From the NCBI RefSeq assembly GCF_036543075.1, contig NZ_JAZHPF010000005.1:17501-81500 (forward strand): DNA of 64,000 nucleotides. The letters are read 5' to 3'. Shown here piece by piece: positions 12,938 through 23,983 of this stretch (its first letter is position 1; each line of letters begins with the position of its first letter). A program made the position numbers and the translations under genes. Below the pieces are notes generated by a model that saw only the letters and a list, made by a program, of their open reading frames with translations, was not told the DNA's origin and did no database searches. This DNA is from Deinococcus sp. YIM 134068 (GTDB lineage Bacteria; Deinococcota; Deinococci; Deinococcales; Deinococcaceae).

Positions 12938-13732
12938 ATGACCCGCGCCCCCGACCGCGACCAGCTCCTCGTCCTCACGCCGCACCCGTCCGGGGCGATT
13001 CCCGCCGACGTGCTGCGCGACATGCTGGGCGAGGACGTGTTCGATGAGGACAAGCGGGCCGCCTTCCTGCGGCGGGTCTTCCTGGAGGGGGACCCCTACA
13101 CCGACCTGATCTACGCGGTGCCGGGCGCGCGCTCCTTGCAAGCCCCGTGGAGCCGCTTCGTGGTAGACCTCAACCGCGACCGGGACGACGTGGTGGACAA
13201 CGGCGTCGTGAAGATGATGGACTTCGACCGCCACCCCCTGTACCCCGAGGGCTTTGCCCTGACCTCGGAGGCGCGGGAGGCCCGGCTGCGCCGCTTCTGG
13301 GACACCTTCGACGCGGGGGTGAGCGCGGAACTCGCGGGCGCGCGGCTGATGATCGTGGGGCATTCGATGGCCTCACACGGCCCGGTACTTGGCCCCGACA
13401 CGGGCACGCCCCGCCCCGCGCTGACGCTGATGCTGGGCACGGATGCCGAGCCGACCTTTCCCCGTGACCGCTGGGACGCCCTGCAAGCCGCCTGTGAGGA
13501 AGCTTTCGCCCCCGTATTGACGGGCGACCTGACCCGCGTGGCGGTGGGCGACCCGTGGACGACGGACACCTTGAGCCGCAGCCACCACGCGCGCACGGGC
13601 ATTCCCGCCTTCGGCATCGAGATCAACGTGGCGCTGTACTACGGCGAGTGGGGCGTGGTGCGCGAGGGGGCGCTGAAGGAGTTAAACGCGGCCTTCGGGC
13701 GATTCGCGGACGCGGCGCTGGGGCTGGTGTAG
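12938..13732 (+). CDS. N-formylglutamate amidohydrolase family protein
   Basis: 264 aa. The family pattern is visible: LVLTPHPSGAIPADVL at the N-terminus, RFVVDLNRDRDD, and GIPAFGIEINVALYY near the C-terminus. Members hydrolyse N-formyl-L-glutamate in histidine degradation or related N-acyl substrates; no hut genes are nearby. TATGCT ends 7 nt before the ATG (leaderless). It is divergent from recF and convergent with the endonuclease V-like gene. Confidence 0.85.
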   Translation: MTRAPDRDQLLVLTPHPSGAIPADVLRDMLGEDVFDEDKRAAFLRRVFLEGDPYTDLIYAVPGARSLQAPWSRFVVDLNRDRDDVVDNGVVKMMDFDRHPLYPEGFALTSEAREARLRRFWDTFDAGVSAELAGARLMIVGHSMASHGPVLGPDTGTPRPALTLMLGTDAEPTFPRDRWDALQAACEEAFAPVLTGDLTRVAVGDPWTTDTLSRSHHARTGIPAFGIEINVALYYGEWGVVREGALKELNAAFGRFADAALGLV

Positions 13733-13738
13733 GGGCGG

Positions 13739-14236
13739 TCAACCTGAGCGGCTGAGCCGGTCGACCTCCTTGAGCAGCGTCGGGATACGGTGCGGACCCG
13801 CCATGTCCCGGATATGTGCCTTCGCCTCCTCCAGCGGGAGACCGACGGACGTGACGAAGAGCGGATTGCGGCTCTGCCCCCGGAAGACCTCGCACTCCTC
13901 CGGCGTACCGTGGAACCTCGTCTTGGCGACCCCGATGATCGGCACCGCACCTCCCAGCGCGTGCCAGAGGTGCATTCCCAGCCCAGGCCGTCCCTCCGCT
14001 CCCAGTGACACATACCCGTCGATCATGATGGTCTGCACCTTGCTCAGCACGGGTTGAATGACCGTCATCAGGGCGGGCAGCTCGCGCAGATAGAACTGAC
14101 CGGGGACGTACTCCTCCAAATTATCCAAAGTGGCAGAGAGGACTTCGACCGCCTGATCGCTGGTCCAGTCCTCGAACAGAAGGCCCGCCGCCCGCGCTCC
14201 CGTTACGGAATAGGACACGTCGACAGCCAGAATCAC
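13739..14236 (-). CDS. Endonuclease V-like protein
   Basis: 165 aa from GTG 14236. It resembles endonuclease V, which nicks DNA next to deaminated bases: AVDVSYSV (first catalytic Asp), YVPGQFYLRELPALM (Glu of the RE motif), MIDGYVSLGAEGRPGLGMHL (third Asp) and PIIGVAKTRF. It is shorter than the usual ~220 aa, and the DGHG..HPR stretch is replaced by DGYVSLGAEGR, so it may be a diverged subfamily. It starts 3 nt after the prenyl synthase stop and is probably in its operon. Confidence 0.75.
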   Translation of the reverse strand: MILAVDVSYSVTGARAAGLLFEDWTSDQAVEVLSATLDNLEEYVPGQFYLRELPALMTVIQPVLSKVQTIMIDGYVSLGAEGRPGLGMHLWHALGGAVPIIGVAKTRFHGTPEECEVFRGQSRNPLFVTSVGLPLEEAKAHIRDMAGPHRIPTLLKEVDRLSRSG

Positions 14237-14239
14237 GCT

Positions 14240-15229
14240 TCACGCCTCCCGCGTCGCCAGCTCCCGCACCCCGTCCAGCAGCTCCCGCGCGGCCTGCGGA
14301 TTCGGGGCGTTCGTCAATGCCTCCTCCAGCAGCCCCAGCCCCTCGCGCGCCTGAGCGTCGGCGTAGTGCTGGGCGTACTCCACGCTCCCGCTCTCCAGTA
14401 GCCAGCGGTGAATGTCGGCGATGGCGGCGGGGGCCTTGTCTGGGCGGGCGCGGCGCATCTGCCCCAGGAAGGCGGCCCGCTGCTCCTCCGGTGCCCCGGC
14501 GAGCCAGTGGAGCACGATCAGCGTCCGCTTGCCCTCCAGCAGGTCGCCGCCGATCTCCTTGCCGTACTTGAGGGGGTCGCCCGCGAGGTTGAGCACGTCG
14601 TCCCGAATCTGGAAGGCGGCCCCCAGCGCGAGGCCAGCCGGGGTGAACGCGGCCTGCGGGGGAACGCCCGCCGCAAGCGCCCCCAGCCGCAGCGGCGCGA
14701 CGACCGTATAGTGGGCGGTCTTGAGGCGCACCATCTCCAGGTAGTCGGCCTCACCCAGGTTCCACTCGCGGTGTTCCACCCAGGAGAGGTCGAGGTGCTG
14801 CCCCTCGGCGGTGCGGTGGATGGTCGCCAGGAACTCCTCCAGCGCACCCGGCACGCCCGAGCGCCACACGGCCTCCCACATGTAGACGTGGAGCGCGTCG
14901 CCCGCGTTGATCGCCAGCGGGACGCCGTGCAGGCGGTGGAGCGCGGGCCGCCCCCGCCGTTCCTCCGAGTCGTCCTCGATGTCGTCGTGGATCAGGACCC
15001 AGTTCTGGAACAGTTCGAGGGCCGCCGCGAGCCACAGCGCCCCCTCCCAGCCCTCCCCGTCCGGCGTGAGGCCGTGCGCTCGCGCGGAGGCGAGGAGCAG
15101 TTCGGAGCGGATGCCCTTGCCGCCGCGCGCCGGGTAGTCGCGCAGCATGTCGTCCAACTGCCGCAGTTCGGGGCGCTCACGCCGGGCGGGAAGCAGCGAC
15201 AGCACGCGGGCGAGCAGGTCGGGACGCAT
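14240..15229 (-). CDS. Polyprenyl (geranylgeranyl/farnesyl-type) diphosphate synthase
   Basis: 329 aa, all-alpha trans-prenyltransferase condensing IPP with allylic diphosphates. The first Asp-rich motif is IHDDIED; the second is QIRDDVLN; the RSELLLASARA and NAGDALH regions are also typical. Product chain length cannot be told; in Deinococcus it could feed carotenoid or quinone synthesis. The ATG at 15229 has TACACT 7 nt upstream; the frame is open further but lacks supporting signals. It is coupled to the endonuclease V-like gene. Confidence 0.9.
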   Translation of the reverse strand: MRPDLLARVLSLLPARRERPELRQLDDMLRDYPARGGKGIRSELLLASARAHGLTPDGEGWEGALWLAAALELFQNWVLIHDDIEDDSEERRGRPALHRLHGVPLAINAGDALHVYMWEAVWRSGVPGALEEFLATIHRTAEGQHLDLSWVEHREWNLGEADYLEMVRLKTAHYTVVAPLRLGALAAGVPPQAAFTPAGLALGAAFQIRDDVLNLAGDPLKYGKEIGGDLLEGKRTLIVLHWLAGAPEEQRAAFLGQMRRARPDKAPAAIADIHRWLLESGSVEYAQHYADAQAREGLGLLEEALTNAPNPQAARELLDGVRELATREA

Positions 15230-15411
15230 CGGGGGCAGTGTAGCGGGGCGGGGGGCAGGAAGCAGGGGGCGGGACGCTTGACCGGGGAGGACGGGGGGAG
15301 GTTCGGGCGGCCCGTCCGCGCGAGGGGGCGACATGACGACTTTGCCGCCGACCTCCCCCGGCAGGCTTTGTCAGAAGCCCGTTTGAATGGCTTTCCTAGA
15401 CTTTCCCCGAC

Positions 15412-15897
15412 ATGATTGAACCTACCCTTGCTCTCTACGGCGACGCGTTCGAGCGCGTGGATCAGCACCTGGAGGAGCTGCTCACTGCAACGGGCGTGCG
15501 TTACTGCCTGCTGGTGGACCGCAAGGGCTTCGTGCTCTCGCACAAGGAAGCCCTCTGGGCACCCCGGCCCCCGGCGCTCGACAGCGTGGCGACCCTGGTG
15601 GCCTCCAACGCCGCCGCCACCGCCGCGCTGGCGAACATGCTCGGCGAGCGCACCTTCAGCGAGCAGACCCACCAGGGCGAGAACGGCACCCTCTACGTCG
15701 AGTCGGTCGGCACCGAGGCCCTGCTCACCCTGATCTTCGACGGCAGCGTGCCGCTCGGGCGCGTGAAGGTCCACACCAAAAAGGTCATCGCGCGGCTCGC
15801 CGACATCCTTCAGGAGTTGCAGGACGCCCCGCCCGTCCAGCTCGGCGACGACTTTTCCACCGGGGCCACGGCCCTGCTCGACGACCTGTTCGGCTGA
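15412..15897 (+). CDS. mglB: MglB-like Roadblock/LC7 protein (GAP of MglA)
   Basis: 161 aa. Roadblock/LC7 domain (residues about 10-130: [60 protein letters not shown]). MglB is the GTPase-activating partner of MglA and sets cell polarity and type IV pilus motility in bacteria such as Thermus and Myxococcus. TAGACT ends 9 nt before the ATG. mglA follows 31 nt downstream. Confidence 0.93.
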   Translation: MIEPTLALYGDAFERVDQHLEELLTATGVRYCLLVDRKGFVLSHKEALWAPRPPALDSVATLVASNAAATAALANMLGERTFSEQTHQGENGTLYVESVGTEALLTLIFDGSVPLGRVKVHTKKVIARLADILQELQDAPPVQLGDDFSTGATALLDDLFG

Positions 15898-15928
15898 AGG
15901 GCCGAGCCTACCCCAGGGGGAATCACAC

Positions 15929-16519
<591 letters not shown>

Positions 16520-16542
16520 GGGTCAGTGGGAAGTGGGGTCGC

Positions 16543-17391
16543 TCAGCTCGTCTCCACCGCCGCGTAGGTCTCCGTGAGGTTCAACGCCTCCAGGTCGGCC
16601 TCACGGATCAGGACGTTGAGGTAGCCCGCGTCCCAGAACAGCAGGTCGAGTTCGTCCACGGAGTTGACCCGGAGCAGATTGCGCCACGTCTTCGCCCGCG
16701 TCATGTCTACTGTGGCCCGTTTGGTGGAGTCGTACAGCCACGCCGGGTTCACGTCCCGGACGATGTGGGCGTCCTCCGCCGCGTCGTGCCCGATGCCCGT
16801 GACGTGGCCGAACAGTTGGCCGACGACCGTGCGCCCCTGCCCGTGCCCCGCGTGGAGCGCCCGCGTCAGGTCCTCGTAGCGGTCCTGCCCCTCCTGCGAC
16901 AGCTCCCCGGTCAACGCCTCGTACGTGGTCGAGTACCAGCGCGGGAGGTCGGGCACGAGGAGCATTTCGATGCGGTGTGACGGCAACCCGTCGTAGTTCT
17001 CGTTGATGGTGAGGGCGTCGGGCCTGGGGCGCGGGGCCACCGTCTCCGCGCCCGTATAGAGCAGGAGGCGGTGTTCCACGTCCGAGGCGGGTTCGTCCAG
17101 GCCCAGGAAGAGGAAGAGCATTCCTCGCTGCGGCAGCGGATTCCCCGCAAAGTGCGGCACGTCCCGCAGGTCGAGTTGCAGCAGGAAGACCAGCGCCTCG
17201 CCCCCTGCGCTCAGCGGCCACTCCAGCGACGGCGGCAGGTCGGGCAGGCCACCGATGCGGCTCGTGCCCGGCGTGGGCGTGGGGTCCGGCTCGCCGAGGC
17301 ACAGCAGCACCGCCGAGCGCACGGCCCCCAGGATGGCGTCCTCCTGCTCGGTGAGGCCGTGATGCCGAATCAGGGTTTGCAGCGAGGTCAT
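16543..17391 (-). CDS. DUF1963 (YwqG-like) protein
   Basis: 282 aa. The YwqG/DUF1963 hallmark TSRIGGLPDLPPSLEWP (about residue 45) is followed by LVFLLQLDLRDVPHF and GMLFLFLGLD; the C-terminal part is diverged from standard members (which carry WGDxGxxxF-type ends), with DELDLLFWDAGYLNVLIREA here. The function of the family is unknown. The ATG at 17391 is preferred over the one two codons earlier because CATGCT lies 8 nt upstream of it. Confidence 0.8.
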   Translation of the reverse strand: MTSLQTLIRHHGLTEQEDAILGAVRSAVLLCLGEPDPTPTPGTSRIGGLPDLPPSLEWPLSAGGEALVFLLQLDLRDVPHFAGNPLPQRGMLFLFLGLDEPASDVEHRLLLYTGAETVAPRPRPDALTINENYDGLPSHRIEMLLVPDLPRWYSTTYEALTGELSQEGQDRYEDLTRALHAGHGQGRTVVGQLFGHVTGIGHDAAEDAHIVRDVNPAWLYDSTKRATVDMTRAKTWRNLLRVNSVDELDLLFWDAGYLNVLIREADLEALNLTETYAAVETS

Positions 17392-17477
17392 GTGCATTCA
17401 GCATGACATGGCCCCCCGTCCAGCCGACCAAAAGGAAGAGGAGGAAAGCCCACCGGCCCTCCTCCCCCTTTCTCTTG

Positions 17478-17508
17478 CTGACGGCTGGAAGCTGGCGGCT
17501 GGCCGCTC
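17478..17508. repeat. 7-bp-period repeat, GCTGRNN units
   Basis: Units GCTGACG, GCTGGAA, GCTGGCG, GCTGGCC and a partial GCT. It lies just 3' of the SodC-fusion stop codon. Confidence 0.75.
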
Positions 17509-17510
17509 CC

Positions 17511-18917
17511 CTAGAACTTCCTGAACCGCGTCAGCCGGAAGGGTGTCTCCGGCGTGCCGCCCTGCAACTTGTCGAGCTGGCTCTGCGTCACCACGAGATC
17601 GCCGCCGACGGCCACGAGGGTGGCGGGGAAGCGCAGGCCGCGCAGGGGTTCCTCCGCGACGAGCTGGCCGCTGCCGTAGTCGGCGCTCAGCGTCACCTTG
17701 CTCACCGCCTGCATGGCGTTGCGCGCCACGTACAGGGTGCGCCCGTCGAGAACGAGGCCGTCCCCGTCCATCAGGCCGCCCATGACCTTCCTGACAGCCT
17801 TCGTCCGCAGGTCGATGCGCCACAGGTCGCCCGTGTTGAGCTGGACGGTGAGCAGATAGCGCCCGTCCGGCGTGGCGACGATGCCGTTGAGGTTGATGCC
17901 GGGGCCGTACTTGATGGGCGTGTCGTTCAGGTCCAGCCAGCGGGTGAGGTTCAGGTTGCGGTCCACCCGGAAGATCACGGGCCGCGTGGAGTCGGTGACG
18001 TACACGTTGCCGTCGGGGGCGGGCGCGAGGTCGTTGATGTAGGGGTTGGGACTCTCGGGCGTCTCCAGCACCTCCAGGGTCACGCCGTCGGGCGTGAGGA
18101 TGCTGACGGTGCCCTGCGCGCCGCCCGCGATCCACACCCGGCCCTGGGGGTCCACCTTCAGCCCCAGCGCGGACTGACGACCCAGCGCCCCACCCTCGCT
18201 GAACTTGCTCACGGCTCCGCTCGCCGCGTTGATGGCGTAGATCGTGCCGTTCACGGCGCTGCCGGTGTAGAGCACGCCCTTGTTCGCGTCATAGGCGACG
18301 CCCTCGGGGAAGTCCTGCGCGCCGGGCATCGTGTAGTCGCGGGTGGTCACGTTGCCGCGCGTGATGGGGCCGCACCGCTGGCGTCCGCCCGTCAGGCCCG
18401 CCGGGTCGGTCTTGTAGTCGTCGGGCTGGGCGTGGATGATCAGCGTGCGGTTCAGGATGCCCTCCATCCCCGTCAGGCTGATCTTGTCGGAGGTGAAGCT
18501 CGCGCGGCCCGTGCCGTCGGCCCCCACGTCCAGCATGGGCAGGTCGCCGCCGTGGCCGTACTTGTTGGCGGCCTGCGGATCGTCGTGGTTGCGGCTCATG
18601 CCGGGGTCGAAGTGCCCGCCCGCCCCGCCGAAGGGCACGACCGTGTTCGTCGCGGGGTCCACACCGGGGGTGCAGCGCCCGTACTCGTGGACGTGCATCC
18701 CGTGTCTGCCGGGCGTCAGTCCGCGCGCCTCCACGCTGACCTGCACGTTCATCCCGCTCTGCCGGAAGGTCGCCGTGCCGAGCGCCTGCCCCGCCGGGTC
18801 ACGCAGGGTCGCCGTGGCGGTCAGGGGGGCGCTCGCCGGGGCCATGCTCATCATCTGCGCGCCGCCCGCCGCCACGAGGCCGAGGGTCAGCACGCTCAGG
18901 ATCGTGACATGCTTCAC
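17511..18917 (-). CDS. Secreted Cu/Zn superoxide dismutase fused to an SMP-30/NHL-type beta-propeller
   Basis: 468 aa. Signal peptide (KHVTILSVLTLGLVAAGGA), then a complete SodC domain (about 30-195): HVHE, GGHFDP, NHDDP, YGHGGDLP with the Zn Asp, IIHAQPDDY, and GGRQRCG with the active-site Arg; the two Cys for the conserved disulfide (GRCTPG, RCG) are present. A six-bladed propeller of the SMP-30/lactonase type follows (about 200-468: FPEGVAYDANKGVLYTGSAV; DPQGRVWIAGG; LAPAPDGNVYVTDS; GIVATPDGRYLLTV). It would remove extracytoplasmic superoxide; the propeller's substrate is unknown. The GTG start overlaps the upstream PQQ enzyme stop as GTGA. Confidence 0.88.
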   Translation of the reverse strand: MKHVTILSVLTLGLVAAGGAQMMSMAPASAPLTATATLRDPAGQALGTATFRQSGMNVQVSVEARGLTPGRHGMHVHEYGRCTPGVDPATNTVVPFGGAGGHFDPGMSRNHDDPQAANKYGHGGDLPMLDVGADGTGRASFTSDKISLTGMEGILNRTLIIHAQPDDYKTDPAGLTGGRQRCGPITRGNVTTRDYTMPGAQDFPEGVAYDANKGVLYTGSAVNGTIYAINAASGAVSKFSEGGALGRQSALGLKVDPQGRVWIAGGAQGTVSILTPDGVTLEVLETPESPNPYINDLAPAPDGNVYVTDSTRPVIFRVDRNLNLTRWLDLNDTPIKYGPGINLNGIVATPDGRYLLTVQLNTGDLWRIDLRTKAVRKVMGGLMDGDGLVLDGRTLYVARNAMQAVSKVTLSADYGSGQLVAEEPLRGLRFPATLVAVGGDLVVTQSQLDKLQGGTPETPFRLTRFRKF

Positions 18918-20194
18918 TGGTTGCCTCCCACGTAGCGCACGCGGTAGATCACACCGCTCTGGTCGTCGGTGAACAGCAGAGAGCCGTCGGTGTAGGTGGC
19001 GACGCCCGCCACGCGCCCGAACTGCTTCCACTGCCCGTTCTCCTGGAACACGAAGCCCGTCACGAAGGGGGTGATGGCGGTGGGGCGGTTGTTCGCGTCG
19101 AAGTTTACGCGGGCGATCTCGTAGCCGCTCGGGACCGAGCGGTTCCACGACCCCCGGTACGCGACGAAGGCGTCATTGCGGTACTCGGCGGGAAATTGCC
19201 CGGCGGTGTAGTAGTTCAGGGCGATGGGCGAGGCGTGCGCCGTGTAGGTGAGCAGGCTGCCCTGGGTCAGGTTGCAGTAGTCGGTCTTGGTAATGCGGCC
19301 CGGAATCTGCGAGGAGTTGGTATAGGGGTCGGGCCGACGGTCCGCGTAGCAGAAGGGCCAGCCGTAGTTCTGGCCGCGCTCGATGACGTTCATCTCCTCG
19401 GGCGGTTGGTCGTCGCCGTGCCAGTCCATACTCATGTCCATGCCGTACAGCACCCCCGTAACGGGATGCCACCCGAAGCCGATGGTATGGCGCAGGCCAC
19501 GGGCGTAGACCTCGCGCCACTGCCCGTCGGGGCGGATGCGGAGCATGGTCGCCTCCTCGGGGTTCTGGGTGGGGGAGTCGTTGTTGGTGGAGCCGAAAGT
19601 GGCGTAGAGGTAGCCGTCGGGTCCCCACTTCAGGGAGCGCGCGGGGTGCTGCCCGGCGTCGGGGAAGCCGTCCGCGAAGACGCGGGGCACGCTCAGAGTG
19701 CCATCGCGCGCCATGTCCATCACCCAGATCGTCTTCTCGCCGACGGCATACAGCTTGCCGTCCTTCACGTCCATGCCGTGAACGAGCTTGAGGTTCTGCG
19801 CGACTTGACGGCGCTCGCCCGCGTCGAAGAAGCCGTCGCGGTTGACATCCTTCATGTAGTAGATGTCGTTCTGCTGGCGGCGGGAGAGGTACATCCCGCC
19901 GTCGGGCATGACGTGGAGCATCCGCGCGTTGCCGAGGCCGCTCGCCATCACCTTGATCTCGAAGCCCGCCGGGACCCTCAGCCGCTTGAGCTTGTCGGGC
20001 GTGAACTCCAGCGCGATGGGTTCGAGTCGGGTCACGGTCGCCGTGGCGGCTGGCTCGGGGGCGGGCACCGGGCGTGGGGTGGGCACGGTCGTCTGCCGGG
20101 GACCGGGGCCGGTCGGGGACGCCGACCCCTGCGCGAGGGCCGGGGACGTCACGGCGAGGGCCGCCGTCAGGGCGGCGAGCATAGTCTTTCTCAT
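18914..20194 (-). CDS. Secreted PQQ-dependent sugar dehydrogenase-type protein
   Basis: 426 aa. Signal peptide (MLAALTAALAVTSPALAQG), Pro-rich linker (residues 25-50), then a six-bladed propeller of the soluble aldose/sorbosone dehydrogenase family: RLRVPAGFEIKVMASGLGNAR, KLVHGMDVKDGKLYAVGEKT, ARSLKWGPDGYLYATFGS, LRHTIGFGWHPVTGVLYGMD, NYGWPFCYADRRPDPY, GRVAGVATYTDGSLLFTDDQ. It likely oxidises a sugar or alcohol with PQQ outside the membrane. The ATG at 20194 has GGAGGC as Shine-Dalgarno. The downstream SodC fusion overlaps by 4 nt, so one operon makes both. Confidence 0.87.
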   Translation of the reverse strand: MRKTMLAALTAALAVTSPALAQGSASPTGPGPRQTTVPTPRPVPAPEPAATATVTRLEPIALEFTPDKLKRLRVPAGFEIKVMASGLGNARMLHVMPDGGMYLSRRQQNDIYYMKDVNRDGFFDAGERRQVAQNLKLVHGMDVKDGKLYAVGEKTIWVMDMARDGTLSVPRVFADGFPDAGQHPARSLKWGPDGYLYATFGSTNNDSPTQNPEEATMLRIRPDGQWREVYARGLRHTIGFGWHPVTGVLYGMDMSMDWHGDDQPPEEMNVIERGQNYGWPFCYADRRPDPYTNSSQIPGRITKTDYCNLTQGSLLTYTAHASPIALNYYTAGQFPAEYRNDAFVAYRGSWNRSVPSGYEIARVNFDANNRPTAITPFVTGFVFQENGQWKQFGRVAGVATYTDGSLLFTDDQSGVIYRVRYVGGNQ

Positions 20195-20437
20195 GGATGT
20201 TGCCTCCAAGCTCAACATTTCACCCCGACCCAGTAGGGGATTTCAACCAGGCACACCTTCTGAGACGACGTTCAGTATGGCCTTAAGGTGGTCGGGGGTC
20301 CGCTCTCGACGTTCGGCCCAGGCCCCTCGCCCCCGACGCGGGGAACGAGGCGGGCAGGAGGAGTGTTTGTCCTGTCTGGGAGCGGAAGAACTGGAGGGCG
20401 TCTGGTACGGTGGGCAGAGTTCTCCCAGTCTTGCTCG

Positions 20438-21172
20438 TCATGCGTCCTGTGGGGACGGGGTGCTGTCCGGTTGCGGAGGTTCACCCCTCCCGGCCCTCCG
20501 ACCCAGCCACCAGCGGAGGGCCGCCGCGAGAGCGACGGCGGCGGAGAGCAGCCCCAGCCCCCACGCCATGCGCCGGGCCGAGCCGCTGAGCCACACGACG
20601 AGGACCGTGACGGGCAGCGCCCCGGCGGCGGTGGCGAGCATGAAGGGCCGGAAGCCCATCCGCGCCGCCCCCGCCACGAGGTTCATCACGTCGGCGGACA
20701 GGATCGGCATCAGCCGCACGAGCACGACGCCCTGCACCCCGTTGCGCTCGGCGAAGGCGTGGGCGATATTTCTCGCCCGCTCGCCCGCCAGCGTCCGCAC
20801 GAGGGTGTCGCCCACCGCGCGCCCCAGCCCATACCCGGCGGCGGCCCCCAGCAGCGTGCCCGCGTACACGATGAAAAAGCCCTCTACGGGGCCGTAGGCG
20901 CGGGCGGTCACGGCGGTCATCACGAGCGCGGGCAGCACGGGCACCACCGCCTGAAGCACGAAGCCGCCAATCAGCGCCAGCGGCCCCGCCCACCCCAGCC
21001 CGTCCACGAAAGCCTGGGTCACGGCGGGGTCGCTCGACGTAAGGGCCGCGTACCCCCGCCCCAGGAAGGCCCGCGCGTTCGGCGTCAGCGCCAGGGCGAC
21101 GAGCAGCACGAGGACCATCCCCGGCACCAGCCAGCGCACGAGGCGGGATGGAGGGCGCGGGGTGGGGGTCAC
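20438..21172 (-). CDS. TVP38/TMEM64-family (VTT/DedA-like) membrane protein
   Basis: 244 aa with about six hydrophobic segments. The VTT-domain core is GFVLQAVVPVLPALVMTAVT, GFFIVYAGTLLGAAAGYGLG, and VLVRLMPILSADVMNLVAGA with F..F at the end. The family includes lipid scramblase-like proteins; substrate unknown here. The GTG at 21172 has TAGACT 6 nt upstream (leaderless). The 243-nt gap on its 3' side up to the PQQ enzyme start shows no gene. Confidence 0.85.
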   Translation of the reverse strand: MTPTPRPPSRLVRWLVPGMVLVLLVALALTPNARAFLGRGYAALTSSDPAVTQAFVDGLGWAGPLALIGGFVLQAVVPVLPALVMTAVTARAYGPVEGFFIVYAGTLLGAAAGYGLGRAVGDTLVRTLAGERARNIAHAFAERNGVQGVVLVRLMPILSADVMNLVAGAARMGFRPFMLATAAGALPVTVLVVWLSGSARRMAWGLGLLSAAVALAAALRWWLGRRAGRGEPPQPDSTPSPQDA

Positions 21173-21214
21173 GGGCGCAGTCTAGGGAACCGGCGGTGAG
21201 AAGGGCATCGTGGG

Positions 21215-21375
21215 AAAGTTGATCTGGGAGGGGCGGGAAGGGCGGGAGTTGGGCGGGGGGGTGGCTGAATCGCCCCTCTGCTCCGCAGCTTTGCAAGTCA
21301 CCCCGGTTCTCTGCTTCGCGGCTCTCCGAGTCACCCATGAGGGGAAAGAAAACAGTTCAAGCTCTCGCTCTTCCC
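21215..21375. repeat. Repeat-derived intergenic DNA with nested inserts
   Basis: Part of the 626-nt gene-free gap 21173-21798. It contains fragments of the C-rich/G-rich hairpin (GGGAGGGGCGGGAAGGG ... CCCGCCCCTCCC) and a segment CTGCTTCGCGGCTCTCCGAG resembling the insert seen in copy B at 10.6 kb. No reading frame is convincing. Confidence 0.45.
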
Positions 21376-21570
21376 GCCCCTCCCCCTTGAACGCCTGATG
21401 TGAGTTGCGAACTGGGCAAAAGGAGTGTTTTCGTCGCCCAGTAGGAGGACGAGCGGTGCTCGTCACCCCCCTCCCCGACCCTCCCCCGCAAGGGGAGAGG
21501 AAGCAAAAGACACGACCCGTACGCTTATTTCCTAATTCACGTCAAGCGTCACAAAGGAGAGGGGGAAAAA
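21376..21570 (+). repeat. Dispersed intergenic element, copy C
   Basis: The left end GAACGCCTGATGTG (21389-21402) is matched by an inverted imperfect right end around 21535-21551. The core has a perfect palindrome GACGAGC-GGT-GCTCGTC, followed by CCCCCCTCCCCGACCCTCCC and CAAGGGGAGAGGAAGC. Further hairpin debris (CCCTCCCCCTTGAGGGGGGAGG) follows at 21595-21625. Confidence 0.7.
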
Positions 21571-21798
21571 CGCTACGGCCCTCGCTCTTTTAGCCCCTCC
21601 CCCTTGAGGGGGGAGGTTGGGACTTGCAAAGCTCCGCAGGAGAGGGGGTGAACGGGCCTGGCCTCCCAAAAAACACGCCCCTCAACTCCCCCATTCCACC
21701 AGCAGACAGACTCTCAAGGCCGAAGAGGCCAACAAAAGCATCGTCCGCGACGCTCCTCTTCACGTCTTCCCCACAGCGGATGCTCTACACTCCGCGCC

Positions 21799-23865
<2,067 letters not shown>

Positions 23866-23983
23866 GGCCCCGTCACCTCCAGGTCACGCCCCGGTCACTC
23901 GCGCCGGGCTAGCCTGATGGCAGAGCTGGTGATACCTCTTCCCATCGGGAAGGGAAGCTCTACCAGCGAGGAGGGCGGGAGAC

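Noticed and set aside
21173..21798. Possible gene in the 626-nt gap
   Set aside because: All frames here are built from repeats, with no start signals or family motifs.
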